DNA of 36,838 nt from Acidobacteriota bacterium (GTDB taxonomy: Bacteria > Acidobacteriota > Terriglobia > Terriglobales > Acidobacteriaceae), in assembly GCA_021828835.1 (NCBI GenBank), contig JAJZCY010000004.1, positions 7,916 through 44,753 of the forward strand, written 5' to 3'. This document shows positions 1-7,352 of this stretch, piece after piece. Made by a program: the position numbers and the translations under genes. The notes under the pieces were generated by a model. That model was not told the DNA's origin. It saw only the letters and a program-made list of their open reading frames with translations, and searched no databases. Numbering within the stretch: position 1 is the stretch's first letter; every line of letters begins with the position of its first letter.

Positions 1-2
1 GC

Positions 3-1001
3 CCCGGCAAGCTCGCCCGGGCCATGCTGCTCGACATCCCCCTGGTGCTGGGCCGCCGCACGGACGGCCAGGTCTTTGCCATGCGCGACAGTTGTCCGCA
101 CCGCGGCATCCCGCTCAGCCACGGCTGGTTCGATGGCAACCGCCTCACCTGCCGCTACCACGGTTGGGAGTTCGAGCCGTGCAGCGGGCAATGCGCGCAT
201 ATCCCCTCGCTCACCACGCACGACCGGCTCGACGCCACCCGCATCTACGCCACCGCGTTTCCCTGCGAGGAGCGCGACGGGCATGCTTGGGTCTTCATCC
301 CCAGCCCCGGCCGGGGAAGAGTTACGCTGGCCGCGCAGGTTCCGGAGCTGGCGAAGTTCGGGTCCCGCTACCGTACCGCGCATCTCTCCGCCGACCTGCC
401 CTGCAACGTGGACCACGGCATCATCGGCCTGATGGATCCGGCGCACGGTCCGTTTGTGCACCAGGCCTGGTGGTGGCGCACGCGAGGGAGCATCCGCGAG
501 AAAACCAAGCGCTTCGAGCCCATTCCCGAGGGCTTCCGCATGAGCGCCCACGCCCCCAGCGCCAATTCGGCGCCGTATAAATTACTCGGCGTCTACGGCC
601 AGCCGGTGGAGACCACCATCGACTTCGTGCTGCCCAACCGCCGCACCGAGACCATACGCTGCGGGGACAAGTGGTTCTCCAGCCTGACCACGGTGACGCC
701 GGTGACCAGCTTCACCTGCCGCATCGACGTGATCGCGGCGTGGAATGTGTTCTATTGGCTGCCCCTGGTCACGCCGATCGCGAAGTTCTTCGGCGCGAAG
801 TTTGTGCGCCAGGACCAGGTGACCATGATCCAGCAGGCCGAGGGGCTGCGCCACAATCCCAGCCTGATGCTGATTGACGACGCCGACAAGCCGGCCAAGT
901 GGTACTTTGCGCTCAAGCAGGCGCGGCTGGAGGCGGCCGCGGGCGGCGCGCCCCCTCCTCATCCGATGGACGGGCCGGTAGAGCTGCACTGGCGCAGCTA
1001 G
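3..1001 (+). CDS. Rieske 2Fe-2S ring-hydroxylating oxygenase, alpha-subunit type (5' end outside window)
   Basis: Partial gene: the reading frame is open from the first bases, and the first ATG at 24 lies inside the Rieske domain, so the true start is upstream of the window. Numbering from that ATG, the Rieske cluster ligands are C24-x-H26 and C43-x2-H46 (CPHR and CRYHGW), which bind a [2Fe-2S] cluster. The mononuclear iron site is seen as N128 then D138-x2-H141-x4-H146, the usual D-x2-H-x4-H arrangement that follows the Rieske domain. The family uses electrons from a reductase to activate O2 for hydroxylation or demethylation of aromatic or other ring substrates. No reductase or ferredoxin gene is visible next to it, so the substrate cannot be predicted. 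The family call is firm; the substrate is unknown. Confidence 0.88.
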   Translation, partial: PGKLARAMLLDIPLVLGRRTDGQVFAMRDSCPHRGIPLSHGWFDGNRLTCRYHGWEFEPCSGQCAHIPSLTTHDRLDATRIYATAFPCEERDGHAWVFIPSPGRGRVTLAAQVPELAKFGSRYRTAHLSADLPCNVDHGIIGLMDPAHGPFVHQAWWWRTRGSIREKTKRFEPIPEGFRMSAHAPSANSAPYKLLGVYGQPVETTIDFVLPNRRTETIRCGDKWFSSLTTVTPVTSFTCRIDVIAAWNVFYWLPLVTPIAKFFGAKFVRQDQVTMIQQAEGLRHNPSLMLIDDADKPAKWYFALKQARLEAAAGGAPPPHPMDGPVELHWRS

Positions 1002-1061
1002 CGGCGCAAGCACCAAACCGCGCTGTGCTTTCTCGCATAGCACAGTGCGAAATAAACAGCC

Positions 1062-1067
1062 TATAAT
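1062..1067 (+). promoter_or_regulatory. Possible -10 element upstream of the cytochrome c gene
   Basis: A perfect TATAAT lies 69 bases before the cytochrome c start codon, in the 134-bp gap after the Rieske gene. No convincing -35 hexamer is seen 16-18 bp upstream, so this is a weak prediction. A small inverted repeat (GTGCT at 1025-1029, AGCAC at 1039-1043) lies just upstream and could be an operator. Confidence 0.3.
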
Positions 1068-1135
1068 GCGTGCCAGATTTCCGAATCGACAAAGATGCCT
1101 GTTTGTTGACATCTGCCGTTCTAGGAGGGCTGTTT

Positions 1136-1654
1136 ATGTCGAAGTCGATTTTGCTCCTGCTCGGGGGCGCTTTGGTTCTGGCGCCCCTGGCAATTGCCGG
1201 ACGCGCGCCGCAACAAGATGCGGCGGCTCCTCCCGCCGCCTCACAGACCCCGCAGCCTGCCCCCGCGCCGGCGGCTGGAGGCATTCCGGCGGACACCAAG
1301 AACCCGGTAAGGCCCACCGCCGCCGGCATGGCCAAGGCCAAGGAACTGTACGCCATCGACTGCGCCATGTGCCACGGCGATAACGGCAACGGCAAAACCG
1401 ATCTGGCCACCAGCATGGCCATAACGCCGGCGGACTTCTCCGACATCAAGATGATGAACGCCATCCCGGACGGCGAGATGTTCAACATTATTCGCGTGGG
1501 CAAGGGCAAGATGCCCGGGGAAGATCCGGCGCGCGCCAAGGACGCCGAGGTGTGGAACCTGGTGACCTATGTGCGCAGCTTCTCGAATCCTGCTGTGGCC
1601 GTCCCCGTCCCGGAGAAGGCTGCCGCCCACTCCACCGGCAGGCGAAGCAGATAA
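1136..1654 (+). CDS. Secreted monohaem c-type cytochrome
   Basis: 172-residue protein. The start at 1136 is chosen because AGGAGG (1123-1128) sits 7 bases upstream; a GTG at 1070 in the same frame would add 22 residues before the signal peptide and lacks such a site. Residues 1-21 are a signal peptide, followed by an Ala/Pro/Gln-rich linker (about 24-50) that probably spaces the domain from the membrane. The haem site is C76-A-M-C79-H80, and M126 in the KGKMPGE segment is the likely sixth ligand. The C-terminal helix (VWNLVTYVRSF) is typical of class I cytochrome c. It should act in the periplasm as an electron carrier. It follows an oxygenase gene, but nothing shows that they work together. 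Confidence 0.9.
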   Translation: MSKSILLLLGGALVLAPLAIAGRAPQQDAAAPPAASQTPQPAPAPAAGGIPADTKNPVRPTAAGMAKAKELYAIDCAMCHGDNGNGKTDLATSMAITPADFSDIKMMNAIPDGEMFNIIRVGKGKMPGEDPARAKDAEVWNLVTYVRSFSNPAVAVPVPEKAAAHSTGRRSR

Positions 1655-1670
1655 CACGGCCGAACCGGCC

Positions 1671-1727
1671 ACACAGCGGGGGAACTGCCGCAGCCGCCAG
1701 CCGGCCGCGGCAGTTCCCCCGCCGTGT
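1671..1727 (+). terminator. Very stable hairpin downstream of the cytochrome c gene
   Basis: The arms 1676-1691 and 1707-1722 are perfectly complementary over 16 bp around a 15-base loop. After one mismatch (1675/1723) a further 4 bp pair (1671-1674 with 1724-1727). It starts 16 bases after the cytochrome stop codon. There is no T-run after it, so it may stabilise the mRNA 3' end or act as a terminator of unusual form. Confidence 0.55.
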
Positions 1728-1753
1728 CTGGGAACCGGGAACAGCGCACAATG

Positions 1754-1785
1754 AAAACGCCAGAGGCCGAAGCCCCTGGCGTCTT
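1754..1785 (-). terminator. Hairpin with CGAA loop, terminator-like
   Basis: Arms 1757-1767 and 1772-1782 pair over 11 bp with one mismatch around a CGAA tetraloop. On the minus strand the stem is followed by TTTT (complement of 1754-1757), as in an intrinsic terminator. On the plus strand only a weak CTTC follows. No minus-strand gene is recognised immediately upstream, so it may instead be a second structure in the cytochrome 3' region or the edge of the adjacent repeat array. Confidence 0.4.
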
Positions 1786-2426
1786 CACATCGTGATCATC
1801 CGCAGGTTGCCCGAGATTGAGCCCCTGGCTTGCGCCGGCGGTCAACCTCCAGGCTCTCGGCGAAGATCCGTCCTCAGGCAGAGCCTTTGGAGGCTTCTCC
1901 GCTTCCCATCGCATCCGAATCCTTTCAGCTCGCTCCAGAGCTGTGCATCCGGCTTGCGCCAAACGCCATTGCTCCAGAACGACCGGCTGGCAACCCTGCG
2001 GCTCGCGCCGCGGGGTCCATCTTCCGGCTGGGCCTGTCTGAGCGGCTCCCTGGCTTGCGCCGGGGGGCCGATCCTTCGGCTCCCGATGCGGCGGCGAACG
2101 CGGGCTTGCGCCTCTGTTCCACCCTCCGTCATCGGCCGGCTGGCACTCTTCGGCTTGCGTCGAAGATCCATCTTCCGGCCAGGCCTGTGACGAGCTTCCG
2201 GCCTCTCCCGGACTTCTGCCGCCGGCTTGCGCCAACGGTGAGTATCCGCGATCCGCCTTCCCCTCGCCTCCGGAACTGCGCCCAAGGCTCGAATACTCCG
2301 GCTCGCGCCGGTCTCGTTTCCTCAGGCCGTGCCAGTGTTCTCAACCTCCGGCTCGCGCCTTCGGTTGCACTGTCTGGCTGAGCTGATGGCTGCATCTCCG
2401 GCCTTCACCGGCCGTCATACCCCTCA
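1778..2426. repeat. Degenerate 25-bp tandem repeat with 150-bp higher-order period
   Basis: About 25 units of 23-28 bp run head to tail. Most start with GGC and end in TCC or TCA; the best-kept unit start is GGCTTGCGCC. Unit starts can be read at 1827, 1852, 1877, 1951, 2000, 2026, 2052, 2078, 2103, 2152, 2177, 2200, 2224, 2248, 2272, 2300, 2325, 2350, 2376 and 2400. A longer period is also visible: a segment related to CGAAGATCCATCTTCCGGCC recurs at about 1861, 2011, 2161 and 2309, that is every 148-150 bp (six units). The unit length is not a multiple of three and no frame looks protein-like, so the array is treated as non-coding. The units have diverged, so the array is old rather than a recent expansion. 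From 2427 to 2875 only a small palindrome (CACCAG/CTGGTG near 2536-2550) is seen. Confidence 0.75.
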
Positions 2427-2875
2427 GCCCATCCGGCGATCCAGTGCGCATCCCTGCTGGATCATCAGTTGGAGAGACACTACCCCCGTTCGATCTGTGA
2501 ATACAAGTGCAAAACCGAACTTAATTTGTGGATTTCACCAGCACTGGTGCAAGTAAGTCCAATTTGGGCCGCAACGGCAAGGAGAAGAACGTATCCCAGG
2601 AGCAGAAGGCGAAGCGAATGCGACTAGCGGACCACTCCTCGGAATGGAATTCCTGCGCTCATCGGCAAAGGTGCTGGTCCTAAGTAGAAACGGAGTGCTG
2701 CTGGTAGATGAGCCTCCCGTCCCTCCCGCTCCCACTCCTCCCGCCGAACCGCCTAATCCATCTCAAGGGCCCGTGGATTCAAATTGCCCCACTACCGCCC
2801 ACGTCTCTCTCGCTGACAACTTCGCTGCCCCAGCGTACACTCGAGAACGGCTTACCGAAGCATCGGAGAAGACGC

Positions 2876-4027
2876 TTGAGCGGCATCGATCGTTATGCCG
2901 GCGACGCGGCGTGCGTGCTGGCCATCAATCCGGGCACTACCTCCACCAAATTTGGCATCTACACCCGCTCCGCCGAGGTCTTTGCAAAGACCATCCGCCA
3001 CGGCGACGACGAGCTGCTGCGCTTCAAAGGACGGCCGATGATCGACCGGCTCGAATACCGCGCAGGACTGATGGAAGCGGCCCTCGCCGAAGCAGGATTC
3101 CATCCCCACGATTGCGGCCTGCAAGGCGTAGCCGGACGCGGGGGGTTTCTGGGGCCGATGGAATGCGGCACCTATCTGGTTGACGAGGTCATGCTCGCGG
3201 AGCTGCGCCACGCGCGCGGCGGCGACCACGCCTCCAACCTCGGCGCGCCCCTGGCGCTGCGCTTCGCACGCGCGGCCGGCGTCTGCGCGTATGTCGTCGA
3301 TCCCGTCACCGTGGACGAGTGGCAGCTCTGCGCGCGCCTCACCGGCTCGCCGCTGGTGGAACGCACCTCGATCGGCCATTGGCTTAACACCAAAGCAGTC
3401 GCCAAGCGCTACGCGCGCGAGCAGCGCCGCGCCTACAAGGAGCTGCGCCTCATCGTGGCGCACATGGGCAGCGGCATCACCGTCTCCGCGCACTGCGGCG
3501 GCCGCGTGCTCGACAGCAACTCCATCGAAGAGGGTCCCTTCGGCCCCGATCGTACCGGCTCGCTGCCGGCGCGGGCGCTGGCCCGGCTCTGCGGCAGCGG
3601 CAAGATGAGCGCCGCCGAGCTCGACCGCCATCTCTTCGGCGACGGCGGCCTCTTCGCCTACCTGGGCACGCGCGAACTGACCGAGGTCGAGCGCCGCATG
3701 GATGCAGGCGATGCGCGCGCCACCGCGGTTTACCAGGCCATGATCTACCAGATCGCCAAGGAGGCAGGCGCCATGACCGCCGTGCTGCATGGGCAGGTGG
3801 ACGCGGTGCTGCTGACCGGCGGCATGGCCTACTCCGCGCGGCTGCTGAGCTTGCTGCGCCCGCAGATCGAGTGGATCGCGCCCCTCACCGTCTATCCCGG
3901 AGAAGACGAACTGCGCGCCTTGGCGGACGGCGTCTTCCGCGTGCTCGACGGCGAAGAAGCAGCAAGGCGCTATGCCCCGCGTGCGGAGGCGCGTCCGCAG
4001 CACCCCGCAGCCACAAAGCGGGAATAG
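2876..4027 (+). CDS. buk: Butyrate kinase (acetokinase family)
   Basis: 383-residue protein with the proposed TTG start. GGAG at 2865-2868 lies 7 bases before it and the length then fits butyrate kinases (about 355-385). An ATG at 2708 would add a Pro/Leu-rich, unlikely N-terminus. Family motifs are clear: NPGTTSTK (residues 18-25) in the N-terminal phosphate-binding strand, VAGRGGFL, HMGSGITVSAH, GPFGPDRTGSLP and the LLTGGMAYS segment near the C-terminus. The family interconverts butyryl phosphate plus ADP and butyrate plus ATP in the cytosol; branched-chain acyl phosphates are also used by relatives. No phosphotransbutyrylase gene is adjacent, so the physiological substrate is open. The last 20 or so residues are Arg/Ala/Pro-rich and probably disordered. 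Confidence 0.85.
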   Translation: MSGIDRYAGDAACVLAINPGTTSTKFGIYTRSAEVFAKTIRHGDDELLRFKGRPMIDRLEYRAGLMEAALAEAGFHPHDCGLQGVAGRGGFLGPMECGTYLVDEVMLAELRHARGGDHASNLGAPLALRFARAAGVCAYVVDPVTVDEWQLCARLTGSPLVERTSIGHWLNTKAVAKRYAREQRRAYKELRLIVAHMGSGITVSAHCGGRVLDSNSIEEGPFGPDRTGSLPARALARLCGSGKMSAAELDRHLFGDGGLFAYLGTRELTEVERRMDAGDARATAVYQAMIYQIAKEAGAMTAVLHGQVDAVLLTGGMAYSARLLSLLRPQIEWIAPLTVYPGEDELRALADGVFRVLDGEEAARRYAPRAEARPQHPAATKRE

Positions 4028-4407
4028 CCGCTGCCCCGGGTGCCGGCCTGCGCAGAGCTGCGAGCCCACTCGCTCCGCACCGCAACACGCTCACGGAGGA
4101 AGGCGCACTCCCGCCCCGACAGCCCAGCCATCCAACCAACCCCTCCACCTTTGCGAGCAATTACCGGAAAAGCTTCATACTGTGCCTGGCGTTCACCAAC
4201 CCGGCAGATCCAGATCGCGCGTACTCCACCCTCTTCTCGCCCCCCTTGGATGGATCGCGTTCCCACCCGTAAGCCATTGACGATGGCTAACTTGCACGCA
4301 AGCCCTTGCGGAACAGGAAGTTACAGCGATAGACCGCCACAACCTGCTGAAAGCAACGAACTTCCCCGCAGACGTAGGGGAGGGGGGCTGGAGCAAAAAA
4401 GCCAAAA
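4028..4407. other. Gene-free stretch between convergent genes
   Basis: No protein-like frame is seen in these 380 bases, which separate the convergent butyrate kinase and M1 peptidase genes. The only structure noticed is a small inverted repeat, AGCCAT (4272-4277) with ATGGCT (4283-4288). On the minus strand a TTTTTT run near 4396-4401 follows the peptidase stop codon but has no clear stem before it. Confidence 0.5.
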
Positions 4408-6117
4408 TCACTGCTTGTTCACATCCACGTAGTAGAGATCGGTTGCTACCTGGAACTGGTCCTTCGTCAGCGGCGTCTGCATCCACTGCCATCTGGTCGT
4501 CGGATGGATGATCTGCCAGTGATCGGGCGTGCCCACGCGCACCGGCATCGCGAAGTCGTCCTCCGCGGCGTCCCACTTGTACATCACCATACCGGGCGCC
4601 TCGCCGAAGAGCAGCTCCAGCCGCGGCGGGGTGCGGTGGCGCAGATACTGGTCAAAGATCGGCGTCAGGTTCATGCCGGTGTGCTCGTTGAACCAGGTGA
4701 CGACATCTTCGGTCATGATGTTGCGGTACTTGAACTGCTGGTAGAAGTCGTAGATCAGCTCGAACCACTTCGGATCGTCATTGACCACGCTGCGTAGCGT
4801 GTTGAGCATCAGCGCGCCCTTGAAGTACTGGTCCTCAGTGGGATCTGCGTTCACGCCGCGCTCGGCCACGATCGGCCGCCGGTTGTAGAGCTTGGGCTTG
4901 AGGCCGTTGAGATAGCGAATGGCGTCGGCCTTGCCCCAGCGGTACTCCACGTACAGGCTCTCCATATACGTGGTCCAGCCCTCGTGGATCCACATATCCG
5001 AGGGATCGGCGGCGGTGATGCTGTTGCCGAACCACTCGTGCCCGCTCTCGTGGATGATGATGAAGTCGAAGCGCAGGCTGATGCCGGTGCCGGTCCAGTC
5101 GCGGCCCAGATAGCCGTTCTCGAAGTGGTTGCCATAGCCGACCGCGCTCTGGTGCTCCATGCCGAGATAGGGCACCTCGATCAGCTTGTATCCGTCCCGC
5201 AGGAACGGATAAGGACCGAAGTAATGGGTGAAGGCCTCGATCATCCCGGGGGCCTGCGCGAATTGTTGTTTGGCCTTTGCCAGATCCTCGGGCAGCACAT
5301 AATAGTCCATCGCCAGATCGCCGAGCTTCTGGCCCCAGTGAACGTAGTTGCCGATGTTCACGGCCACGTCGTAGTTGTTGATCGGGTAGCTCACGTGCCA
5401 GTTCCAGCGCGTATAGCCGTCGCCCAAGTCCTTCTTGCCGGCGAACCGGCCGTTCGACACGTCCATCAGGCCATTCGGCGCCTCGATGCTGATGTCCATG
5501 CTGTCGGGCTCGTCGCGCCACTGGTCCTTGTTGGGCCACCAGGTGCTGGCCCCGGTGCCCTCGCAGGCGGTATTGATCCAGGGATGGCCGCTGGCGTCCT
5601 GCTTGAAGGTGAAGCAGCCGAAGCGGCCCTCCTCGGGCGGATGGCCGGAGTAGTAGAAGTCGATGGAGTAGACCTGCCCGGACTTGAGCGTCTCCGGAAA
5701 ATCGATAAACACGGCGCGCTCGTCGCGGGTGTACTTGAGCTCGGTTGCTCCGTAGACGATTTTGTCGATGTGCAATTGCCGGGTGAGATCGAGCTGAATG
5801 CGGCTGCCGTCGGCGAGCATGCGGAAGCGGATCGTGTTCTTGCCGCGGATCAGGTGCGTCACGGGATCGACGCGCACGGTCAGATGGTAGTAGAGCAAGT
5901 CGTTGTTGGCGCGGAAGGGTCCATAGGCGCCGCGCAGCATCTCGGCGCGCGTGGGCACCGGCGAGCTCACATCGTTGGGATCGGGTGGCCGCTGCGGATG
6001 GGCCTTGGCCGCTGCCGGCGCGGGCTTCTGCCCGGTTTGTTGCGCATGCAGCGGCGCGGCCAGGGAAAGATTCAGGCCGAGAAAGATCGATGCAGGAATC
6101 CGAATCGATGGGCGCAT
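4408..6117 (-). CDS. Secreted M1-family metallopeptidase
   Basis: 569-residue protein with a signal peptide (residues 1-25, cut near HAQ) and a Pro/Ala-rich linker. The zinc site is complete: H356-E357-x2-H360, and E379 lies 18 residues after H360 (HEGWTTYMESLY), the gluzincin HExxH-x18-E pattern. G319-M320-E321 (LGMEHQ) corresponds to the exopeptidase motif that in aminopeptidases binds the substrate N-terminus. The order is beta-sandwich domain (about 70-270), then the thermolysin-like catalytic domain (270-500). The large C-terminal helical domain of PepN-type enzymes is missing, as in the short secreted M1 proteins of Acidobacteria and Bacteroidota. It probably trims peptides in the periplasm or outside the cell. 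It is divergent from the next gene, with only 54 bases between them. Confidence 0.9.
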   Translation of the reverse strand: MRPSIRIPASIFLGLNLSLAAPLHAQQTGQKPAPAAAKAHPQRPPDPNDVSSPVPTRAEMLRGAYGPFRANNDLLYYHLTVRVDPVTHLIRGKNTIRFRMLADGSRIQLDLTRQLHIDKIVYGATELKYTRDERAVFIDFPETLKSGQVYSIDFYYSGHPPEEGRFGCFTFKQDASGHPWINTACEGTGASTWWPNKDQWRDEPDSMDISIEAPNGLMDVSNGRFAGKKDLGDGYTRWNWHVSYPINNYDVAVNIGNYVHWGQKLGDLAMDYYVLPEDLAKAKQQFAQAPGMIEAFTHYFGPYPFLRDGYKLIEVPYLGMEHQSAVGYGNHFENGYLGRDWTGTGISLRFDFIIIHESGHEWFGNSITAADPSDMWIHEGWTTYMESLYVEYRWGKADAIRYLNGLKPKLYNRRPIVAERGVNADPTEDQYFKGALMLNTLRSVVNDDPKWFELIYDFYQQFKYRNIMTEDVVTWFNEHTGMNLTPIFDQYLRHRTPPRLELLFGEAPGMVMYKWDAAEDDFAMPVRVGTPDHWQIIHPTTRWQWMQTPLTKDQFQVATDLYYVDVNKQ

Positions 6118-6171
6118 TGGGCCATCCTACTGCGCGAGCCCCGCGGGCCACAAAGCCGCGGAGTAATCTGA

Positions 6172-6924
6172 ATGCGGCCGCCTGCTGTGCCGCGGCGTTC
6201 CCTAGCCATGGGTCTCCTGCTCCTTGCCAGCCCGTCTCCCAATCTGCCGCTGCTGGGCGCGGCCCACCTTGCCATCCTCGGCGGCGTGGTGGTGCTGGGC
6301 GCCCTGCTGGCGGTTGCGCAGCGCGCCTGGGCGCGCTGTTCGCAAGCGTTGCGTGTGGGCGTTGGGCTGGTGCTGCTGGCCGACACCGCTGCCTGGTACG
6401 CGTACCAGATCTGGATTCATCAACCGATCTTCCCGCGCAACCTGCCGCTGGAGCTCTGCGATATCACCCTGTTCCTCACCATCGCCGTGCTTCTGCGGGG
6501 AAGCGCGTTGCTCTTCGATCTGGTGTATTACTGGGCGCTGGCCGGCACCTCCATGGCGCTGCTCACGCCCGACCTGTGGGAGCAGTTCCCTTCCCTCGCC
6601 ACCTGCCAGTTCTTCTTTGCCCACGGCCTGGTGGTGGCGGCAGTGCTCTATCTGGTTTGGTCGGGCGAGATGCGGCCGCGGCCCGGTTCGGTGCGGCGGG
6701 CGATGATCGGCGTAAATGTCTGCGCGGTCTTCGACGGCGCGTTCAACGCGATCTTCCACACCAACTACATGTATCTGGCCCAGAAGCCGCAGAATGCCTC
6801 GCTGCTGAGCGTTCTCGGCCGCTGGCCGTGGTACATTGCCGCCACCGAGCTGGTGGCGCTGGCGCTGTTCCTGCTGTTGTATCTGCCGTTTCGGCGGGGA
6901 AAGAATGCGCGAGCGGTGCAATGA
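6172..6924 (+). CDS. YwaF/TIGR02206-type integral membrane protein
   Basis: 250 residues with six to seven hydrophobic segments. The start at 6172 has GGAG (6160-6163) 8 bases upstream; the ATG at 6208 is an alternative. The segment NLPLELCDITLFLTI is the characteristic conserved stretch of the YwaF family (TIGR02206), and the helices containing HTNYMYL and the C-terminal LLYLPFRRGK also fit. The function of this family is not established. A short intergenic gap separates it from cutA on the same strand, so the two could be co-transcribed. Confidence 0.75.
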   Translation: MRPPAVPRRSLAMGLLLLASPSPNLPLLGAAHLAILGGVVVLGALLAVAQRAWARCSQALRVGVGLVLLADTAAWYAYQIWIHQPIFPRNLPLELCDITLFLTIAVLLRGSALLFDLVYYWALAGTSMALLTPDLWEQFPSLATCQFFFAHGLVVAAVLYLVWSGEMRPRPGSVRRAMIGVNVCAVFDGAFNAIFHTNYMYLAQKPQNASLLSVLGRWPWYIAATELVALALFLLLYLPFRRGKNARAVQ

Positions 6925-7006
6925 CCCGCGAACTGTGATGGCGAGCCATGCGCTCCGGGCCGCCGCGCGGTACAGTGAGTGCATCCTCGCTTCCCGGAGG
7001 TGTTCT

Positions 7007-7348
7007 ATGTCCGAGTCCACGCTGACCGCCCGCATCGCTCTCTCCGCCGCCGCCAGCCCGGAGGAGGCGGCGCGCATCTGCCGCACCCTGGTGGAGGAGC
7101 AATTAGCCGCCTGCGCCACGCTGCTTCCCGGCGCGCACTCCATCTTCCATTGGAAGGGCGTGGTCGAAGAGTCAGCCGAGACGCTGATGCTGCTCAAGAC
7201 CGCTCCCGATAAGATCGACGCGCTCCAGGCCCGGTTGCAGGAGCTGCACAGCTACGAGGTTCCGGAGTTCCTGGTGCTGGATGTGGAGTCCGGCAGCCGC
7301 CGCTACCTGGACTGGCTGCACGAGTCTCTGCACACCGCGCAGGTGTAG
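7007..7348 (+). CDS. cutA: CutA1-like divalent-ion tolerance protein
   Basis: 113 residues, the usual CutA length. The start has GGAGG at 6996-7000, 6 bases upstream. Family features are the SPEEAARICRTLVEEQLAAC helix, FHWKGVVEESAE (the conserved W and E of the trimer core), LMLLKT and the YEVPEFLVLDVESGSRRYLDWL C-terminal part. CutA forms ferredoxin-like trimers. It was linked to copper tolerance in E. coli, but its true role is uncertain. It ends 4 bases before the convergent tldD stop codon. Confidence 0.92.
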   Translation: MSESTLTARIALSAAASPEEAARICRTLVEEQLAACATLLPGAHSIFHWKGVVEESAETLMLLKTAPDKIDALQARLQELHSYEVPEFLVLDVESGSRRYLDWLHESLHTAQV

Positions 7349-7352
7349 CGGG

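Noticed and set aside
1106-1111. TTGACA as a -35 box for the cytochrome gene
   Set aside because: There is no -10 hexamer 16-18 bp downstream; the Shine-Dalgarno sequence and start codon lie there instead.
1567-2285. Long minus-strand open frames across the tandem repeat
   Set aside because: They arise from GC-rich repeated sequence with few stop codons; the translations are low in hydrophobic structure, have no family likeness, and the repeat period is not a multiple of three.
1778-2426. Possible CRISPR array in the repeat region
   Set aside because: The units are contiguous and degenerate, there are no unique spacers between constant repeats, and no cas gene is near.
2536-2550. Palindrome CACCAG/CTGGTG as an operator for the butyrate kinase gene
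   Set aside because: It is over 300 bases from the start codon, single copy, and short enough to occur by chance.
4984-6171. Plus-strand 395-codon open frame opposite the M1 peptidase
   Set aside because: The minus strand encodes a signal peptide and a full zinc site; the plus frame is an antisense shadow.
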